This document shows, piece by piece, positions 32,156 through 42,985 of a stretch of DNA of 64,000 nucleotides. The notes under the pieces are model-generated. The model made no database searches, was not told where the DNA came from, and saw only the letters and a program-made list of their open reading frames with translations. The DNA comes from Rutidosis leptorrhynchoides (Eukaryota > Streptophyta > Magnoliopsida > Asterales > Asteraceae). How positions within the stretch are numbered: the first letter of the stretch is position 1; each line of letters begins with the position of its first letter. The position numbers and the translations under genes are program-made. The stretch spans positions 368,918,001-368,982,000 of the forward strand of contig NC_092337.1 in the NCBI RefSeq assembly GCF_046630445.1, given 5' to 3'.

Positions 32156-34876
32156 ATGCACCGAGCAAGACGTTCACCACCTTTTGTACGTTCACCACCT
32201 GTAACTAGATCAAGACATTTAACAAATATAACCGCCGTTGATTTCTCTTTAGAATCGTCATCCAGTAGACCAAGTACTTTAGTTCAAATTTCCGATAATC
32301 CATTTTTTGAACCCGACTTCACAATTAAGAACCCGGAGCATATTCAAGGACAATTCCAAGATCCTGAACCACTAATTATTCCTCCTGAGCCACAAACCAT
32401 TAAATCAGAAACCTCTAGTGATTCAGATACAACACTTCCAATCATGGAAAATCTAGAACCTCTAAGTATGGAAGACCGAATGAGAGCCACACGCACGGGC
32501 CAAGGTCACGCCATTATTAAGCCAGAAGTTAATGCGCCAGATTATGAAATCAAAGGACAAATTCTACACATGGTAACTAACCAATGTCAATTCAGTGGTG
32601 CACCAAATGAAGATCCTAACGAACACCTTCGTACGTTTAAAAGAATTTGTACACTATTCAAAATCCGAGAAGTGGAAGATGAGCAGATCTATCTCATGTT
32701 GTTTCCCTGGACTTTAAAGGGAGAAGCCAAAGATTGGTTAGAATCGTTACCTGAAGGGGCGATTGACACATGGGATGTTTTAGTTGAAAAATTTCTTAAA
32801 CGATTCTTTCCGGCATCCAAAGCCGTGAGACTTCAAGGAGAAATTGTTACGTTCGCGCAAAAGCCAAATGAAACTCTATATGAAGCGTGGACAAGATTCG
32901 GAAGGATGTTGAGAGGATGTCCTCAACACGGATTAGATACTTTTCAAATAGTACAAATCTTCTATAAAGGCGTAGACATCGCCACACGAAAAGACATCGA
33001 CATAACAGCTGGTGGTTCCATTATGAAGAAAACCGCAACTGAAGCTTACAAAATTATTGATAACACAGCCTCCCACTCGCATGAGTGGCATCAAGAAAAA
33101 GATATCTTTCGGTCATCTAAAGCAGCTAGAGCCGATTCTAGCCATGACTTTGATTCCGTTTCCGCAAAAATAGATGCTTTCGAAAGACGAATGGAAAAGA
33201 TGAATAAAGATATTCACGCAATACGAATCAGTTGTGAGCAATGCGGTGGACCACACTTATTGAAAGATTGTCACATTGAACCAACATTGGAACAACGAGA
33301 GAATGTTTCCTATATGAACCAAAGGCCTGGAAATAATTATCAAAATAATTATCAACCGCCAAAGCTAAACTTCAATCGAAATCAAAACATTCTTTACAAT
33401 CCAAAAGGACCCGAAAATAACTGGTATAACCAACAAGGTCCGAATAACCAACCAACTCAAAACAACACTTTCAATCAACAAAGACCTGGCTTATATAAAC
33501 CACAACAACAAACCGAAGAGAAAAAGTCAAATATGGAAGACGTGGTATTCAAGCTAGTTGAATCTCAAACACAATTTATTGAAACTCAAACCCAAACGAA
33601 CGAGAGATTTGATCAGTCATTAAGAACTCAACAAGCTTCCATTTTGAATCTTGAAAAACACGTAGGTACTCTTGCTAGCATGATGAGTGAGAGGGAACAA
33701 GGAAAGCTACCGAGTAATACTGAAGTAAATCCTCGGAATGAGAATGTTAATATGGTTTCAACGAATTCTGAAAAACCAGTTCCAGAAGATGGGAAGATTT
33801 TAGATGTGAGTAACAATGAAGAAGTTACATCACCACCACCACCCGAGTATGTAAAGCCAGTGGTGACACCATACAAACCACCCATCCCGTTTCCAAGAAA
33901 AGGAGTTGAGTATGAGCAAGTGATAGGTAATAAAGATTGTGATACCTCTGGAAAGAAGAAGAAGAAAAAGAATAAGAAAGTGCAAGAAACAAAAGCCGTA
34001 AATATAAACCCGGTGAAGACAGTTCCACCAAAACCTCCACCTAGGGTAGGTGATCCGGGTGAATTTATTGTTCCTTGTCTACTTAGTGATTGTGTCATGT
34101 ATGATGCACTAGCAGATTTAGGTGCGAGTGTAAGTGTTATGCCTCTTTCCTTATATAAGAGATTAGGTGTAGGTGGGTTAACTCCAACGGATATGAGTGT
34201 TCGACTCTTTGATCAAACCATTAAGCACCCAGTTGGAATTGCTGACAACCTACCCATTCAAGTAGGTAATTTAACCTTTCTAGTCGAATTCATTGTCATT
34301 GACATAGAAGAGGACTCAAACATTCCTCTAATTTTAGGACGACCATTCTTAGCGTCCACCGGGGCGTTATTTGATGTAGGAAATGGAAGAATGACACTTA
34401 AAAGTGGTGACAAATCGATCACCTTTATGATTCGAAAGACTAAATCTCCACCAACCAAAACCGTTGAACCAGCAAAAATGATTGGTAAGAACCATGTTGT
34501 TTTACCAACTCCAACGGTAATACTTAGCAATAATGAAATGCCTAAGTGTGGGGAAAATGAAGTAACACCTAATGATGACATGATAACAAAGAACCCCGTT
34601 ATTGATACGAAATTAAATGAACCCGTTATTAATAGTTCAATGAAGAAACTTATTAAACGGATTCGCGATGCTAGAACCAAGGGGAACTTTAAGTTATGTA
34701 ACCGGTTAGTATCCAATCTATCACCTAAAGAAAAGGAGAAACTAGTTGATATTGTGGATATTACACAGGAATCCGACCAATGGCTTAAAGAAAAAGTCAC
34801 GGATATGCAAGTTGATTATGGACCAAGAGAAATTAACGATGAAGTTAATCACAATTTTGACACCACAGCTACCTAA
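32156..34876 (+). CDS. Gag-protease polyprotein of the nested TR-GAG
   Basis: This single intact frame of 906 residues supplies the particle protein and protease but no polymerase. Residues 155-300 are a Retrotrans_gag capsid domain (LMLFPWTLKGEAKDWLESLP, FLKRFFPASKA, FGRMLRGCPQHGL). A zinc knuckle CEQCGGPHLLKDC lies at about 360-372, followed by an Asn/Gln-rich linker. Residues 640-765 are a retropepsin with the active site ADLGASVSVMP (Asp654, nt 34115) and the ILGRPFLASTGA block, all intact. The C-terminal 90 residues contain MKKLIKRIRDARTKG and LVSNLSPKEKEKL, shared with the minus-strand relative. The start at 32156 is the first ATG of the frame; a start farther in is possible. It ends in a TAA overlapping the first downstream AAGTGTGGGGA motif. 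Confidence 0.95.
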   Translation: MHRARRSPPFVRSPPVTRSRHLTNITAVDFSLESSSSRPSTLVQISDNPFFEPDFTIKNPEHIQGQFQDPEPLIIPPEPQTIKSETSSDSDTTLPIMENLEPLSMEDRMRATRTGQGHAIIKPEVNAPDYEIKGQILHMVTNQCQFSGAPNEDPNEHLRTFKRICTLFKIREVEDEQIYLMLFPWTLKGEAKDWLESLPEGAIDTWDVLVEKFLKRFFPASKAVRLQGEIVTFAQKPNETLYEAWTRFGRMLRGCPQHGLDTFQIVQIFYKGVDIATRKDIDITAGGSIMKKTATEAYKIIDNTASHSHEWHQEKDIFRSSKAARADSSHDFDSVSAKIDAFERRMEKMNKDIHAIRISCEQCGGPHLLKDCHIEPTLEQRENVSYMNQRPGNNYQNNYQPPKLNFNRNQNILYNPKGPENNWYNQQGPNNQPTQNNTFNQQRPGLYKPQQQTEEKKSNMEDVVFKLVESQTQFIETQTQTNERFDQSLRTQQASILNLEKHVGTLASMMSEREQGKLPSNTEVNPRNENVNMVSTNSEKPVPEDGKILDVSNNEEVTSPPPPEYVKPVVTPYKPPIPFPRKGVEYEQVIGNKDCDTSGKKKKKKNKKVQETKAVNINPVKTVPPKPPPRVGDPGEFIVPCLLSDCVMYDALADLGASVSVMPLSLYKRLGVGGLTPTDMSVRLFDQTIKHPVGIADNLPIQVGNLTFLVEFIVIDIEEDSNIPLILGRPFLASTGALFDVGNGRMTLKSGDKSITFMIRKTKSPPTKTVEPAKMIGKNHVVLPTPTVILSNNEMPKCGENEVTPNDDMITKNPVIDTKLNEPVINSSMKKLIKRIRDARTKGNFKLCNRLVSNLSPKEKEKLVDIVDITQESDQWLKEKVTDMQVDYGPREINDEVNHNFDTTAT

Positions 34877-37230
34877 GTGTGGGGAGATTCGAATGTTCTA
34901 AAAAGATAATGCTGTCTAAAGTTATTTGTTCTGTTCTCGTGTAGTTCCAAGAATGGAATCCGATTGGTCTTTTCCGCTAGCAGACACTAAAGAACTAGTT
35001 TTCTCCCTCCATTCTGAATTTTTATTTTTTTTAGATTTTATTTGAAATTAATATGCATTTTAATTTATGTTTTATTGTGATTTTAAAAAACAAAATTTAC
35101 TTTAATTCATTAAGTTGAAAAAATGATTTCTAAAATTCGTCGTGAGTTGAAGACTAGGTCATTAAGCCGAAATTACTTTACCCGAGGGCGGGGCGATAAA
35201 TTTTGTTATCATTATTTTTAATTTTATTGATTTAAAGTATGCCAAAAATATTATACTTTATAAATTTTTGAAAAGTGGGGTTATAAACCAAACTTCAAAA
35301 AAATATATATATATATGTTTGTATTTTATCTTATGTACAAAGCAGGGTAAAACAACGCACTTTCAAAGACTGTCATTAAAGTTCAGCAAAAGGTACTAAT
35401 TTTGACGACAAGACGTAAAACAACAAATATGATATAACAAATGAAGGAATGAACGATGAGGCGCCATCTATCATTCGACGAGCTTTGTAATTACAAACTC
35501 GGTATTTTTAATCACTTTTCTACGCTAATCACCCTCATGAATTTAAATTATAGTCTGATTTCATGCAAATGAGGGCATTGCATGATCTTAAGTGTGGGGA
35601 AGGGTTATAAATTCTCTCAGGTTTATACTTGGTTTATTTGCTAAATTTTGTGAAAATTTGAAAAATTTTCAATTAAATGAAGTCAAAATCATGTTTATAC
35701 ATATTTATGAACGGAGAAAACTAGGTGATAATACCGAAATTATCATTACCTCGGAAAGGACATAAATTGAGAAACAACCTAAAATGCTTGAATTCATTTA
35801 AAATGGAATAAAGGAGAATAAAAAGGCAAAGAAAGAAACTAAGTGTGGGGAGAATGTACCAAGTTATTCAATTAAAAACTATCTATCACATATCTTTGTA
35901 CAAGATTATTGCAGGTACTTTTGCTTTGGACGATACTAATCAGTTTTACCCGGTTTACTGTAATATATTTGAAAGAAAGATGGATCTACACGATGAATCA
36001 ATTCCATCATTAAAAGGAAGTAAAGTCTTCCGAAAAAGACACGCGCTTCTTGATTTAGGTCATGAAGTTGTCATCCAGACCAGCTGTAGGTTGACGAAAA
36101 ATCTAGAAAAGTCATCACTAAAATCAGCAGGAAATCCACGGACCTCAGCATCAAACAGGGTTGCCAAGTGGTCAGATTTATCCTAACCATGAGAAGGATT
36201 TATCTCGTACAATGGGGAGGCACCGTGCAAATTAGCTGGATAAGACTAATGAATCAGATCCCCAGAAAGGATAATCTCCTTAAAAGATCAAAAATCAGCT
36301 TTTAAGCCTGATATTACTCAATCCTTGAGATTGACTTTAAAGATTGAGAATTACAAACTCATGGAATTCAATGATATCTAAACTCGAGCTTGAACGAGAA
36401 AATATTTTGATCAAAAATACAAACCGATTTGTTTTCTGAAAACCCATTTTCAATGCGTTCATTAGCATTGAACGTAAAATCCTAAGAAATTCACCTGAAA
36501 TTCATTAGGTCACCTGAACCAAATCGGGTGTCAACCGTAAGGACGGTGGTTGCATAGCATGGTCAGAGACAGGACCTTGTGCCAGACCGAAAAATCATAG
36601 GATGATCTTTACTATCGCTCCTACCAAGGATAGTTCTAGCATCCGACACGTTAAAAGACCATAATCATCTGCATGTCACGGGACATTGCCTTAACAGTTT
36701 CTTGTTCATCGCTTTCCTTTACAACCGGACGGTAGTTTGCCGAAAGGTAATATACGGAACAAGTAAACTGGATGTGTGCTTTCCGATACCGGGATAGCAG
36801 TGGATTACACGAGCCTAAAAGTTTTAGCCAAAATAATGATCCACAAATATATTTTGCAACACCGATGATGGATCAAATCAGAAAACTTGTCTAGGGTAAA
36901 ATCTAGCTTGAATTTTCAAAAGATCAAATGTTTTCATAAAGATCCAATTTCCTAAAGGATCTAAATTTTTATAGTCATGTGGGACTGTAAACCGCCTTTC
37001 AAATGTGCACTTTGCTTTGGAAACCGAAAGTAAATCGGCTATTTGATTGCAAGTGTCGTTGACCTAAACCCGAGGCAACTGTGGATGACACACCCACCTT
37101 TAACCATCATTACTGTCATTGTTTATACCGCTATATCAAAATCACTGATGTACAAAATGTGATGAATAAAAAAGTGATTCATGTATGTTTTTATTTCAAG
37201 TTCTGTATTGCTTGAGGACAAGCAACGCTC
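34877..37230 (+). other. TR-GAG 3' internal region without pol
   Basis: This 2.35-kb segment lies where autonomous relatives carry reverse transcriptase, RNase H and integrase. I see none of their motifs on either strand. It is not random: the polypurine motif AAGTGTGGGGA recurs at 34875-34885, 35590-35600 and 35841-35851 before the real tract at 37231-37241. The 113-codon frame at 35845-36186 matches no family I know and has no relative in the minus-strand element that I could see. Confidence 0.7.
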
Positions 37231-37245
37231 AAGTGTGGGGATATT
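37231..37245 (+). other. Polypurine tract of the nested TR-GAG
   Basis: AAGTGTGGGGATATT ends directly at the 3' LTR (37246), the standard place for plus-strand priming. Confidence 0.85.
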
Positions 37246-39108
37246 TGATAGTGTTCCAAATGAACATATATTTAGTAGCAATATCGTTCCAATATGTAAA
37301 GTTTTTAAATGTAATTTCCTTATTTTTAGCTGTAATAGTTAAATAAATAAGTGCGAAGACGAAAGACGCAAATCGCTCGAAAATGAAGATTTAAAGACAA
37401 AAACGAAGATTTGAAAGACCAAAACGTCCAAAAAACTCAAATGTACAAGATACAATCAAAAAGGTTCAAATTATTGATGAAGAACGTCTAAAAATGACAA
37501 GAGTACAAGTTACAAAACGCAAAGTACAAGATATAAAATTGTACGAAAGGACGTTCGAAAATCCGGAACCGAGGCATGAACCAACTTTCAGCGCTCGACG
37601 CAACGGTGTAAAAATTACGAGTCAACTATGCACAAGAATAAAATATAATATTTAAATAAATCATAATAAGAATAATATTAAATAATAAAAAGTTGTTAAT
37701 TGAGCATAGTTCAGGGGTCGTAAATGAAAATTCAAATTACAATTTAGCCTATAAAAGGAACGATTGTAACGATGAGAAAAAAGAATTTATTTTCGATCTT
37801 TTTTTTTTTTGTTCGATCAATTATCAATATCAATTATCAATATCTATATTCTATATCTCTATCATAATGTTAATGTAATAAGATATAACAATAATCTTAA
37901 TTTTAAGTTTAAATTATGATAATAATAAGATTTATGATAGAGATCATTTGAGTGTGTAAGTCGAAATTCTGTCCGTGTAACGCTACGCTATTTTTAATCA
38001 TTGTAAGTTATGTTCAACCTTTTTACATTAATGTCTCGTAGCTAAGTCGTTATTATGCTTATTTAAAACGAAGTAATCATGATGTTGGGCTAATTACTAA
38101 AATTGGGTAATTGGGCTTTGTACCATAATTAAGGTTTGGGCAAAAGACCGACACTTGTGGAAATTGAACTATTGACTATTAATAGATGGGGGGTATTGTC
38201 TAATTGAGTGACAACTCATTGGAGTCTGTCGAACCTATCTTCAAATTAATTAACCTAATAATTAATAATGATTATGGTTGTCCTATTTAGTGACGTTCAT
38301 ATGGAATCTGTTATAATCATTTAATTAATCAATTGGGTTGGGTAATTGATTATTCAAACTGTTCAAGTGGATGAATTAATATTCATAAACTAATTAAAAC
38401 AGGGGTGGATTACATACAGTGATAACTGGTGTAATTGTTGACAGAAGTGATAACTGCGTCACAGTTTAAATCCTTAATCAGTTGGAATATTTGACTTCGG
38501 GTATAAGGGTAATTTGACGAGGATACTCGCACTTTATATTTATGACCGATGGACTATTATGGACAAAAACCAGATAGACGTATCAAATAAACCAGGACAA
38601 AGGACAATTAACCCATGGTAATAAATTAAAATCAACACGTCAAACATCATGATTACGGAAGTTTAAATAAGCATAATTCTTTTATTATATTTCTCATCGT
38701 ATCTTTATTTACTGTCATTTTATTACTCGCAATTTTATTTACTGTCATTTTATTTATTGTCATTATTTTACGCACTTTAATTATCGTCATTTATCTTTAC
38801 GCTTAAAATATAGAATCGACAAACCGGTCATTAAACGGTAAAACCCCCCTTTTATAATAATATTACTACTTATATAATTATATATATTTTGTATAAATAT
38901 AGTTAAAAATATAGTAAGTATCACCAGCTCCCTGTGGAACGAACCGGACTTACTAAAAACTACACTACTCTACGATTAGGTACACTGCCTATAGTGTTGT
39001 AGCAAGGTTTAGGTATATCCCATCCGTAAATTAATAAAACTTGTGTCATATTTTGTAGTATTTTGTATTAAAAATAATACTATTTCGTACCCTCACGCTA
39101 CATCATCA
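37246..39108 (+). repeat. 3' LTR of the nested TR-GAG
   Basis: It has the same length as the 5' LTR (1863 bp) and is collinear without gaps at an offset of 8305. I noticed one substitution, T at 38697 against C at 30392. The TATA box and the 61-codon shadow frame are repeated. Confidence 0.96.
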
Positions 39109-39113
39109 CAAAA

Positions 39114-41069
39114 TCATATATACCAGCAGTAAATACTCCAGCTCGAATTGAAATTCCAAAAGCTGGCAATAACGTCACTCATGAATCTTTGCCACGTCAG
39201 AAACGTGGAAGACCAATCGGTTCAAAGGATAAAAATCCTCGAAAAAGAAAATCAGCTGATAATGAAGTAAAAGAAAGTGTTCAAGAAGAACCACAAATCA
39301 GTACTCCTACTGCAGAGGAGATTGATGATGTCAATACAGAAATTGCAATCAATTATGCATATTCAAAAATATTATGGAACCGAAATGAAATGAAAAATCT
39401 TGATGAGAAATTTTCATTTAATGTTGCATATGACATCATGAATAATGATGATGATCCAGAACCAACATCTATGGTTGAATGTCAAAATAGACATGATTGG
39501 GCTCAATGGAAAGAAGCAATACGAGCTGAATTAGAATCACTCAATAAAAGAAAAGTTTTCGGATCCATCATTCTCACTCCTAAAGATGTGAAACCTGTAG
39601 GATACAGATGGATTTTTGTCCGAAAAAGAAATGAGAAAAATGAAGTTACAAGGTATAAAGCTAGACTTGTAGCTCAAGGTTTTTCTCAAAGACCAGGAAT
39701 TGATTATGAAGAAACTTATTCTCCTGTTATGGATGCAATTACTTTTAGGTACTTAATCAGTCTGGCAGTTTCTAAAAATTTAGAAATGCATCTCATGGAT
39801 GTTGTGACTGCTTATCTATATGGATCACTTGATAGTGATATATATATGAAGATACCTGAAGGATTTAAGGTACCAGAAGCATCAAATGCAAAACCCAAAG
39901 AAATGTATTCGATTAAATTACAAAGATCTTTATATGGGTTAAAACAATCGGGACGTATGTGGTATAACCGATTAAGTGATTACTTGATAAGCAAAGGGTA
40001 TACAAATAATCTTACTTGCCCTTGTGTTTTCATTAAGAAAACAACATCCGGATATGTGATCATAGCTGTTTATGTTGATGATCTTAACATCATAGGTACA
40101 AATAAAGAGATCCATGAAGCCATTCAACTTCTAAAGAAAGAATTTGAAATGAAAGATCTCGGAAAAACCAAGTATTGCCTTGGTTTACAAATTGAGCATA
40201 TGCCTAATGGTTTACTTGTACATCAAACAACATATACTGAAAAGATTTTGAAACGTTTCAATATGGACAAGGCAAAACCATTAAGTACTCCTATGGTTGT
40301 TAGATCACTCAATGTTGAAGCTGATCCATTTCGTCCATGTGAAGATCAAGAAGACATTCTTGGACCAGAAGTACCATATCTTAGTGCAATTGGAGCTCTT
40401 ATGTATCTTACAAATTGTACAAGACCTGACATTTCTTTTGCAGTTAATTTGTTGGCAAGGTTCAGCTCTGCTCCTACCAAAAGACACTGGAATGGGATCA
40501 AACACATATTTCGATACCTTCGAGGAACTACTGATTTAGGATTATTTTATTCTAACGAATCAAAACAAGATTTGGTTGGTTATGCAGATGCAGGTTATTT
40601 ATCTGATCCACATAAAGCTAAATCTCAAACTGGATATGTATTCCTAAATGGAGGTACTGCAATATCATGGCGTTCTCAAAAACAAACACTTGTTGCTACA
40701 TCGTCAAATCATGCCGAAGTGATTGCATTACATGAAGCTACTCGAGAATGTTTTTGGTTGAGATCAATGACACAACTCATTACTGATTCTTGTGGACTAG
40801 AACGCGATAAAAGTCCAACAACTATCTATGAAGATAATGCAGCTTGCATAGCACAGATGAAAGAAGGGTATATCAAAAGTGACCGAACAAAACACATACC
40901 ACCTAGATTCTTCTCATACACTCAAAATCTCATTAAGGACAACCAGATTGAAATGAGATATGTGCAATCTAGCAAAAACTCTGCTGATCTTTTCACGAAA
41001 GCACTTCCAACTGCTATTTTCAGAACACACGTTCATAACATTGGCATGAGACATGTTCAAAAGATGTAA
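39114..41069 (+). CDS. Copia Pol, C-terminal part: reverse transcriptase and RNase H
   Basis: This resumes the copia polyprotein in the same phase directly after the target duplication. The frame is open from 39114; an apparent start at 39189 is a TTG inside it. Reverse transcriptase shows WIFVRKRNEKNEVTRYKARL, VAQGFSQRPGIDYEETYSPV, LMDVVTAYLYG, SLYGLKQSGRMWYNRL and the catalytic YVDD (nt about 40070-40082). RNase H follows with YADAGYLSDPHKAKSQTGY, then SNHAEVIALHEATRECFWLR and YEDNAACIAQ, so its Asp and Glu residues are present. The C-terminus includes HIPPRFFSYTQNL and SADLFTKALP. The part is intact, and its domain order (integrase before RT) defines Ty1/copia. Confidence 0.96.
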   Translation, partial: SYIPAVNTPARIEIPKAGNNVTHESLPRQKRGRPIGSKDKNPRKRKSADNEVKESVQEEPQISTPTAEEIDDVNTEIAINYAYSKILWNRNEMKNLDEKFSFNVAYDIMNNDDDPEPTSMVECQNRHDWAQWKEAIRAELESLNKRKVFGSIILTPKDVKPVGYRWIFVRKRNEKNEVTRYKARLVAQGFSQRPGIDYEETYSPVMDAITFRYLISLAVSKNLEMHLMDVVTAYLYGSLDSDIYMKIPEGFKVPEASNAKPKEMYSIKLQRSLYGLKQSGRMWYNRLSDYLISKGYTNNLTCPCVFIKKTTSGYVIIAVYVDDLNIIGTNKEIHEAIQLLKKEFEMKDLGKTKYCLGLQIEHMPNGLLVHQTTYTEKILKRFNMDKAKPLSTPMVVRSLNVEADPFRPCEDQEDILGPEVPYLSAIGALMYLTNCTRPDISFAVNLLARFSSAPTKRHWNGIKHIFRYLRGTTDLGLFYSNESKQDLVGYADAGYLSDPHKAKSQTGYVFLNGGTAISWRSQKQTLVATSSNHAEVIALHEATRECFWLRSMTQLITDSCGLERDKSPTTIYEDNAACIAQMKEGYIKSDRTKHIPPRFFSYTQNLIKDNQIEMRYVQSSKNSADLFTKALPTAIFRTHVHNIGMRHVQKM

Positions 41070-41220
41070 CAGCTGAAGCGATGTCTACTTGAGGGGGAGT
41101 CAACTCCATGCTGCACTCTTTTTCCCTTAGCTAAAGTTTTTTCCCACTGGGTTTTCTTTAGCAAGGTTTTTAACGAGGCAGTAATTTATAGTTGATCTTC
41201 AACAAAATAAAATTGCTATC

Positions 41221-41230
41221 CAAGGGGGAG
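41221..41230 (+). other. Polypurine tract of the young copia element
   Basis: CAAGGGGGAG directly precedes the 3' LTR. A similar GAGGGGGAG lies at 41090-41098, just after the pol stop. Confidence 0.85.
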
Positions 41231-41599
41231 TGTTATAATAATAATAATAATATAGATATGGATAGTCAATTTTGGTGTATACATATAGTCAATTTTGGTA
41301 CACAAAGTATGTATTTTTATATTGAGATTTTAGGCTATAAATACTCATGAATGCAAGCATTAAACTTGCACCATTTCTCACACTTACAAAGTGTTTCTTT
41401 CTTTCTCTCCATTATCATCTTTGTTCTTACACTTCATTATTAGTATTCTAAATCAAGAATCAAATCACTAAAGGTAGTTATAAGCCTACTGAATTATAAC
41501 ATCAAGAATCAAACCACTAAAGGTAGTTATAAGCCTACTGAATTATAACATCAAGAATCAAACCACTAAAGGTAGTTATAAGTCTACTGAATTATAACA
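41231..41599 (+). repeat. 3' LTR of the young copia element
   Basis: This 369-bp copy matches 25495-25863 at every position I compared, including the three 45-bp tandem units. ATAAT follows at 41600-41604 as the right half of the target duplication. Confidence 0.96.
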
Positions 41600-41604
41600 A
41601 TAAT

Positions 41605-42299
<695 letters not shown>

Positions 42300-42404
42300 A
42301 TAATTGACTTACGTTAATATTTCTGTATCTGCAAAAACTCATAAACTCATCAAATGGATCTGCGAATACACAATTTGAAAAAATCGAAACAATAAATTTT
42401 TTTT

Positions 42405-42746
42405 AAAAAAGGAATGATCACCTCACATGATAATATCGGACATTCAAACTCAAAATTACACTTGAATTTCTAAGAGACTCAAAAAGACATCGATAGATTG
42501 GCATCAATGGTTGATAAACCCGACATTCTACAGATCGTCATCTAACCAACGAGCCAGAGTCGGCTGAAGAAAATGAGTAATTACTTTATTTACTTCATAG
42601 GGTCTTGTATTTAGGATTAGCTGTGATACCAATTCCTACTCTCTTGTATATAAGCGTCATATTCTTTCTGTTTGCCCGTTACTATAAGCCGTCACATTTT
42701 AATTCTTATATTATGATCTCATCTAATAAAATCATTGAGTTGCTTA

Positions 42747-42750
<4 letters not shown>
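42405..42750 (+). mobile_element. LINE 3' end fragment
   Basis: A short open stretch around 42490-42565 reads IDWHQWLINPTFY and stops at TGA. This is the C-terminal signature of plant LINE ORF2; the first LINE here ends in IDWHLWLHNP. A 3' UTR of about 180 bp follows and runs into a (TA)n tract. The fragment is severely 5'-truncated. Its 5' edge is uncertain. Confidence 0.5.

Positions 42751-42834
<84 letters not shown>
42751..42834. repeat. (TA)n microsatellite at left border of the Mutator-like element
   Basis: An approximately 84-bp TA tract abuts the left terminal inverted repeat at 42835. The 60-75-residue Ile-Tyr open frames read from it on both strands are artefacts. Confidence 0.95.
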
Positions 42835-42837
<3 letters not shown>

Positions 42838-42985
42838 GCACGATCCGTGGCTAAGCTTAAAACGAGTACAAACCGAATAAGCAAATGTGAACCACAAATC
42901 TCATAAAACCTCATCCAGCTGAAAATAAACACGGAGGGGCACTCTGGTAAAATAACAAATATTTCTTCTGTACGATCTTAAAATT
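42835..42985 (+). repeat. Left terminal inverted repeat
   Basis: It starts GGGGCACGATCCGTGGCTAA. Its reverse complement aligns with 48545-48697, by eye roughly three quarters identical, with small gaps. Confidence 0.75.

Larger units (their letters stand above)
28941..39108 (+). mobile_element. Gag-protease-only LTR retrotransposon (TR-GAG type), plus strand, nested in copia
   Basis: Two 1863-bp LTRs (28941-30803 and 37246-39108) bound a 6.4-kb internal region with one long gag-protease frame and no polymerase or integrase. The target duplication CAAAA is intact (28936-28940 and 39109-39113). LTR ends are TGATAGTG...CATCATCA. The primer site reads TGGCGCCGCTGCCGGGGAG and the polypurine tract AAGTGTGGGGATATT, both typical of the Tat/Athila side of Ty3/gypsy. 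The two LTRs agree everywhere I compared except C at 30392 against T at 38697. The insertion is very young but cannot move without a partner. Confidence 0.96.
25495..41599 (+). mobile_element. Young Ty1/copia retrotransposon carrying a nested element
   Basis: The element has 369-bp LTRs at 25495-25863 and 41231-41599 that I read as identical. They are flanked by the 5-bp target duplication ATAAT (25490-25494 and 41600-41604). Primer site, gag, protease-integrase, reverse transcriptase-RNase H and polypurine tract are all in copia order on the plus strand. A 10,168-bp LTR element sits inside pol at 28941-39108 with a CAAAA duplication. Without that insertion and its 5-bp duplicate the element would be about 5.9 kb, and pol would be a single open frame. 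It is therefore recent and was disabled by the insertion. Confidence 0.97.

Noticed and set aside
33628-34800. Minus-strand frames of 71-180 codons over gag-protease
   Set aside because: They are antisense shadows of the intact TR-GAG frame, which shows all family motifs.
35845-36186. 113-codon plus-strand frame in the pol-less region
   Set aside because: No recognisable domain, and no counterpart seen in the related element. Left as part of the non-coding region, although a small gene cannot be excluded.
42605-42932. Long Ile-Tyr repeat frames on both strands (also at 48632-48901, 49814-50041 and 59299-59638)
   Set aside because: They are translations of (TA)n tracts.
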